Assembly (NCBI RefSeq): GCF_008807415.1
Contig: NZ_CP043626.1
Location: forward strand, 1,426,001-1,490,000
Source of the DNA: Pseudomonas denitrificans (nom. rej.)
GTDB taxonomy: Bacteria; Pseudomonadota; Gammaproteobacteria; Pseudomonadales; Pseudomonadaceae
Direction of reading: 5' to 3'
Length of the DNA stretch: 64,000 nt
Below, piece after piece: positions 60,601 through 64,000 of the stretch (positions are counted from its first letter, which is position 1; the number at the start of each line of letters is the position of its first letter). Both the position numbers and the translations under genes were made by a program. Under the pieces are notes generated by a model. That model did not search any database. It was given only the letters and a program-made list of their open reading frames with translations, and was not told the origin of the DNA.

Positions 60601-62558
60601 ATGGCGTGATCGACTACGTCGGGCGCATCGACCATCAGGTGAAGATTCGCGGCTTCCGCATCGAGCTGGGCGAGATCGAGGCGCGCCTGCAGGATCACCC
60701 GCAGGTCAGCGAGACGCTGGTAGTGGCCCGCGACGGCATCAGCGGCAAGCAGCTGGTCGGCTATGTGGTCGGTGCAGCGGAAGGCGATACGCTGCGCAAC
60801 TTCCTCCGCGAGCAGGTGCCGGACTACATGGTGCCCGCGCAGATCCTCCGGCTGGAGCGCTTCCCGCTGTCGCCCAACGGCAAGATCGACCGCAAGGCGC
60901 TGCCCGAACCGACCTGGCAGGGCGAGGCCTACGAGGCACCGCGCAACGAGCGCGAGCGTGCCCTGGCGATCATCTGGCAGGACGTGCTGCAAGTGGAGCG
61001 CGTCGGCGTCCGCGACAACTTCTTCGACCTGGGCGGCGACTCCATCCTCAGCCTGCAGATCGTCTCCCGCGCGCGCCAGGCGCTGGGCGAGGGCGTGGAA
61101 ATCCGCCTGCGCGACCTGCTGCAGTACCAGACCATCGCCGGCCTGCTGGAGCGCGCCGAGAGCGTCGCCGAGGCAGCGCCAACAGTGTCTGTGGCGGTGG
61201 CCGACGATGGCGAATCCTTCGGCCTGGTGCCGATCCAGCAATGGATGTTCGAGCAGCAGCTGGAGGAGCCGAACCACTTCAACCAGGCGGTGCTGCTGGA
61301 GTGCCGCCAGCGCCTCGACGCCGAGGCGCTGGAAGCGGCGCTGCAAGGCCTGCTGGCCGAGCATGGCAGCCTGCGCCTGTCGTTCGCCCGTGGGGCTGAC
61401 GGCCTGTGGCGCCAGCGCTATCGCGAGGCCAGCGAGATCACCGGTGCGATGCTCTGGCAGCGGCAGGCGGCGAATGCCGGGGAGGCGCTGCTGATCGCCA
61501 ACCAGGCGCAGCGCAGCCTGGACGTAAGCTGCGGCCGGCTGCTGCGCGGCGTGCTGACCGACATGGCCGACGGCACCCAGCGCCTGCTGCTGGTGATCCA
61601 CCACCTGGGCGTGGACGGCGTGTCCTGGCGCATCCTGCTGGAAGAGCTGCAGCAGCGTTACGTTGCGCAGCTCTCTGGCGAGGCGGCGCCGCGCTTCGAA
61701 CGCACCAGCGCCTACCGCGCCTGGGCCGAGGGTCTGCGCGACTACGCCGACAGCCAACTGGCCCAGGCCGATCTGCCGTACTGGCTGGAGCAGACCGACA
61801 CCGCCGGCCTCGGCGAGCCGCAACGCGACAACCCGCGCGGCGCCGAGCGCATGACGCACCTCGAGCAGCTGTTCCTGCGCCTGGACCGCCAGCAGACCCA
61901 GCGCCTGCTGAAGGTGGCGCCCGAGGCCTATCGCACGCAGATCAACGACCTGCTGCTGACTGCTCTTGGGCGCACGCTTTGCCAATGGTGCGACAGTGAC
62001 TCGGTGCTGATCGGCCTGGAAGGCCACGGCCGCGAGGACATCCTCGACGAGGTGGACCACAGCCGCACCCTGGGCTGGTTCACCAGCCTGTTCCCGCTGC
62101 GTCTGACGCCGGGGCAGGGCGACTACGCCCAGGCCATCCCGGCGATCCGCCAGCAACTGCGCGCGGTGCCGGACAAGGGCATCGGCTACGGCGCCCTGCG
62201 CTATCTGGGCGACAGCGCGCTGCGCCGCCAGCTCGCCGCCCGCGCGGAGCCGCGCGTCACCTTCAACTACCTCGGCCAGTTCGACCAGAGCTTCGACGAC
62301 AAGGCACTGTTCGTGCCGCTGCAGGAAAAGCCCGGCGACACCTACGCCGCCAGCACGCCGATGAACAACTGGCTGGAGATCGTCGGCCAGGTCTATGACG
62401 GCGAGCTGACGCTGCGCTGCATGTTCAGCCGCCGGGTGTTCCGCCCGTCGCGCATCGAGGTGCTGATGGCGCAGTTGCGCACGGAACTGGAAGGGGTGAT
62501 CGGCCATTGCTGCGCCCAGGTGGAAAGCGGCGCGCGCCAGGAGCAAGCCACGGTATGA
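54645..62558 (+). CDS. Siderophore nonribosomal peptide synthetase 2 (C-A-T-C-A-T-E), three apparent frameshifts and an in-frame REP insertion
   Basis: With one base restored at each of three sites the protein is about 2,638 residues. The first C domain (HHIIADG near residue 219) is interrupted by 43 repeat-derived residues (112-154). A4 has signature DILQFGLIWK, one change from the glycine code. Next come T, a C domain of the [13 protein letters not shown] type, and A5 with DGEACGGVTK, identical to A1 of NRPS 1. T and a terminal epimerase follow (HHLGVDG, EGHGRE, FNYLGQ). It should add Gly and a D-configured basic residue. There is no TE domain. It starts at TAATG, overlapping NRPS 1, and its stop overlaps the next gene, so translation is coupled. 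Confidence 0.88.
54978..55106 (+). repeat. REP doublet inserted in frame within an NRPS condensation domain
   Basis: These 129 bases add residues 112-154 to the first C domain of NRPS 2. They contain one REP unit (CGGCGGATAAC to GCGCCCTACA, 54985-55017) and a second related unit (GTAGGGCGAATGACGCG to GTCATCCGCCG, 55063-55094) in opposite orientation. A 9-base hairpin ATCCGCCGC/GCGGCGGAT follows. The homologous C domain in NRPS 1 runs RTTFDEV straight into DGQAFQHI, whereas here RTVFRTV and DGEVLQCI are separated by the insert. Confidence 0.85.
57666..57672 (+). other. Apparent frameshift at the end of A4 in NRPS 2
   Basis: The sequence ATGGTCCCGCGCAG breaks the conserved [10 protein letters not shown] motif. 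One more C gives [20 protein letters not shown], joining the two frames. Confidence 0.88.
59576..59582 (+). other. Apparent frameshift at the start of A5 in NRPS 2
   Basis: GTCGGCCGGAAGTC breaks the usual [15 protein letters not shown]. One more C restores it and rejoins the frame continuing with [19 protein letters not shown]. Confidence 0.88.
60304..60310 (+). other. Apparent frameshift at the A5 motif YGPTE in NRPS 2
   Basis: TACGGCCCACGGAAACC encodes YGPRKP. One more C gives [15 protein letters not shown], the conserved core motif, as seen in A1 of NRPS 1. Confidence 0.9.
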
Positions 62559-63517
62559 ACGCAATGATGAAAGAGGTCGGCATGCTGCACCCGGAGATTT
62601 CCGCCTTTCTGGACATGGTCGACGAGGGGCGTCGCGCTGGCCGGCCGGCGCTGCACGAACTGCCGGTGGAGCAGGCGCGACAGGACTTCGAGGCTTCCTC
62701 GGAGTCACTCAAGGCCGGCGCACCGTCGATGCCGGTGGAAGACCTGCTGATCCCGGTGCGGGAGAGCCGCCAGCTGCCGGTACGTCTGTACCGGCCAGTG
62801 GGAGCTGGTGACGCGGCGATCCTGTATTTCCACGGTGGTGGCTATACGGTCGGCAGCCTGGATTCCCATGACGGGCTGTGCCGGTGGTTGGCGAAGCACT
62901 GCGATTGCGCGGTGATTTCGGTGGGTTACCGGTTGGCGCCGGAGGCACCGTTCCCGGCTGCGACCCATGACGCCCGTGATGCCTGGAGCTGGTTGCTGGA
63001 GTCCGCCGCCAACCTCGGCCTGAACCCGCGCCGCCTTGCCGTTGGCGGCGACAGTGCAGGTGCCACGCTGGCCACTGTGCTCTGCGCCGAGCTGGCGGGC
63101 GAGGGCGCCGAGCAGCCCTGTGCCCAGCTGCTGTTCTATCCGGCAGCGGACGCCAGCACGCGTACTGAATCGGAGGAACTGTTTGCCGAGGGCTATCTGC
63201 TGGAGACGGCCAGCCTGGACTGGTTCTACCAGCAGTACGTGCCTGACGTTACGCAGCGCAGTGATTGGCGCTGCTCGCCGGTCCATGCCGGTGTGGCGCT
63301 GCAGGGCAGTGCGCCGGTATTGCTGTTCGCGGCCGAGTTCGATCCGTTGCTGGACGAAGGCCTGGCCTACGCTCATGCGCTGGTGGAGCAGGGCGTGGAG
63401 GTGGAGGCTGAGCGCTGCTGCGGGATGACCCACGACTTCCTGCGCATGGGCAACCTGGTGCCGGAGGTGGAGGGCTATTACCGGCGCGTGGCGGAATTCC
63501 TTGCCGCCCGCTGGTAA
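62555..63517 (+). CDS. Alpha/beta hydrolase of the hormone-sensitive-lipase (HSL/Aes) family
   Basis: This protein has 320 residues. The ATG at 62555 overlaps the NRPS 2 stop (ATGA), indicating translational coupling. The oxyanion motif HGGG is at 93-96 (LYFHGGGYTVGSLDS), the nucleophile Ser167 in GGDSAGA, the acid Asp in AAEFDPLLDEG and the His in GMTHDFLRMG. The family comprises carboxylesterases. Its operon position suggests a role in siderophore maturation, release or hydrolysis after iron delivery, but it does not look like an NRPS thioesterase. An esterase of unrelated function carried in the operon cannot be excluded. Confidence 0.85.
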   Translation: MNAMMKEVGMLHPEISAFLDMVDEGRRAGRPALHELPVEQARQDFEASSESLKAGAPSMPVEDLLIPVRESRQLPVRLYRPVGAGDAAILYFHGGGYTVGSLDSHDGLCRWLAKHCDCAVISVGYRLAPEAPFPAATHDARDAWSWLLESAANLGLNPRRLAVGGDSAGATLATVLCAELAGEGAEQPCAQLLFYPAADASTRTESEELFAEGYLLETASLDWFYQQYVPDVTQRSDWRCSPVHAGVALQGSAPVLLFAAEFDPLLDEGLAYAHALVEQGVEVEAERCCGMTHDFLRMGNLVPEVEGYYRRVAEFLAARW

Positions 63518-63548
63518 GCCAGCGACACCTTGCAGGACGGGATAAGGC

Positions 63549-63578
63549 GCCCAACCGATGCCCGGACTTCGGTTGGGC
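63549..63578 (+). terminator. Perfect hairpin downstream of the siderophore operon
   Basis: GCCCAACCGA and TCGGTTGGGC form a 10-base perfect stem with a 10-base loop, 32 bases after the esterase stop. No long T-run follows, so it is a likely but not textbook intrinsic terminator. Confidence 0.6.
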
Positions 63579-63853
63579 CGGCGTGTGCCACCTTGAGTTG
63601 AGGATTCGGGGACGCCAACCAGGCATCCTCCCTCGACAGGCCATTCCTGGCCCTACAGCGCTCTAGCGGCACTCATGCCGCTGCACTCTCTGAAACTCCG
63701 CTTCAACGACGCCTCCTGAACGGAGCGTTCAGGCGGTTGCGGACGTTTCACCGGAACTCCCCTTGCAGGAGCGCTATCCAGCACATGCGTCCAATAGGAC
63801 GACCGTTGCCGCCGCCATAGTGAGCGGACCTCAATCATGAGTCCGGAACACCC
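63579..63853. other. Gene-free spacer with two small hairpins
   Basis: No convincing gene is seen. Two perfect hairpins occur: AGCGGCA/TGCCGCT at 63665-63682 and CCTGAACG/CGTTCAGG at 63715-63733. A six-codon reading frame from the ATG at 63837 ends in CCATGA, overlapping the next start, and could couple translation. The promoter of the ABM-domain gene presumably lies here, but no clear motif was recognised. Confidence 0.4.
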
Positions 63854-64000
63854 ATGAGCGCCGAAACCATCGATCTGAACAGCGTGGTGACGCTGGTGGT
63901 CCACCACAAGGTGCGTTGCGAAGCCCTGCCCAGCTACGAGGCCTGGCTGCGCCGCACGGTTTCGGCCGCGCGCCGGCAGCCGGGGCACCTGGGGGTGAAC
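63854..64000 (+). CDS. ABM-domain protein, N-terminal part (runs off the window)
   Basis: The 49 visible residues begin MSAETIDLNSVVTLVVHHKV and include YEAWLRRTVSAARRQPGHLG. This matches the start of an antibiotic-biosynthesis-monooxygenase domain, in which a conserved PGhLG-type turn follows the first helix. The rest lies outside the window, so domain number and any membrane part are unknown. It follows the siderophore operon at 336 bases in the same direction but is separated by a hairpin, so it is probably a separate unit. Confidence 0.7.
   Translation, partial: MSAETIDLNSVVTLVVHHKVRCEALPSYEAWLRRTVSAARRQPGHLGVN

Noticed and set aside
62507..62554. Upstream start for the esterase gene
   Set aside because: The extra 16 residues overlap the NRPS 2 coding end and lack family similarity. 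The ATG at 62555 gives the classical ATGA coupling.

Overview
The window looks like chromosomal DNA of a Pseudomonas, most likely from the P. aeruginosa / P. nitroreducens / P. citronellolis side of the genus. The reasons are the high GC content with strong G/C third-position bias, a PvdS-type iron-starvation sigma factor with a Fur-box promoter, and short REP/REPIN repeats. The species is an inference from gene content. No rRNA, tRNA, CRISPR or prophage was seen.

Layout. 1-2.2 kb: the end of an amino-acid ABC transporter (permease, binding protein) with an IclR regulator. 2.2-7.4 kb: a two-gene signalling operon, an HD-GYP response regulator followed by a very large hybrid histidine kinase. 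7.5-13.3 kb: housekeeping and accessory genes (cysteine-dioxygenase-like cupin, cobF, metE, an AraC regulator divergent from a panB homologue). 13.4-29.8 kb: a minus-strand five-gene operon. It encodes a giant repetitive surface protein of about 3,520 residues (LEPR-XLL/DUF4347 start, DUF11-like and VCBS-like repeats), a TolC-type lipoprotein, a periplasmic adaptor, a GAF-HlyD adaptor and an M50-peptidase/HlyD fusion. No ABC ATPase is present, so this is a candidate unusual export system. 30-39 kb: small metabolic genes and regulators (SDR, ABM monooxygenase, MocR, AhpD-like protein, MFS, LysR, nitronate monooxygenase, DMT exporter, AraC).

38.9-63.5 kb: an iron-regulated siderophore locus. 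A Fur-controlled PvdS-like sigma factor is divergent from mbtH, a type II thioesterase, a SyrP-like aspartyl beta-hydroxylase, two large NRPSs and an esterase, with a PvdS-like box before mbtH. The first NRPS has the domain order of PvdL (FAAL-T-C-A-T-C-A-T-E-C-A-T). However, the adenylation signatures I read by hand point to Asp and Ser where PvdL uses Tyr and Dab, so the product is probably an acylated lipopeptide siderophore with beta-hydroxyaspartate, not pyoverdine. The second NRPS (C-A-T-C-A-T-E) adds Gly and a residue with the same signature as the first residue. It carries an in-frame REP-doublet insertion in its first condensation domain. The window ends in a partial ABM-domain gene.

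Eight apparent frameshifts (one in the kinase, four in the giant surface protein, three in the second NRPS) all look like loss of one base. In seven the base is missing from a G/C run, and protein similarity resumes immediately on the other side. This pattern suggests sequence error more than gene decay, and I annotate these genes as single CDSs.
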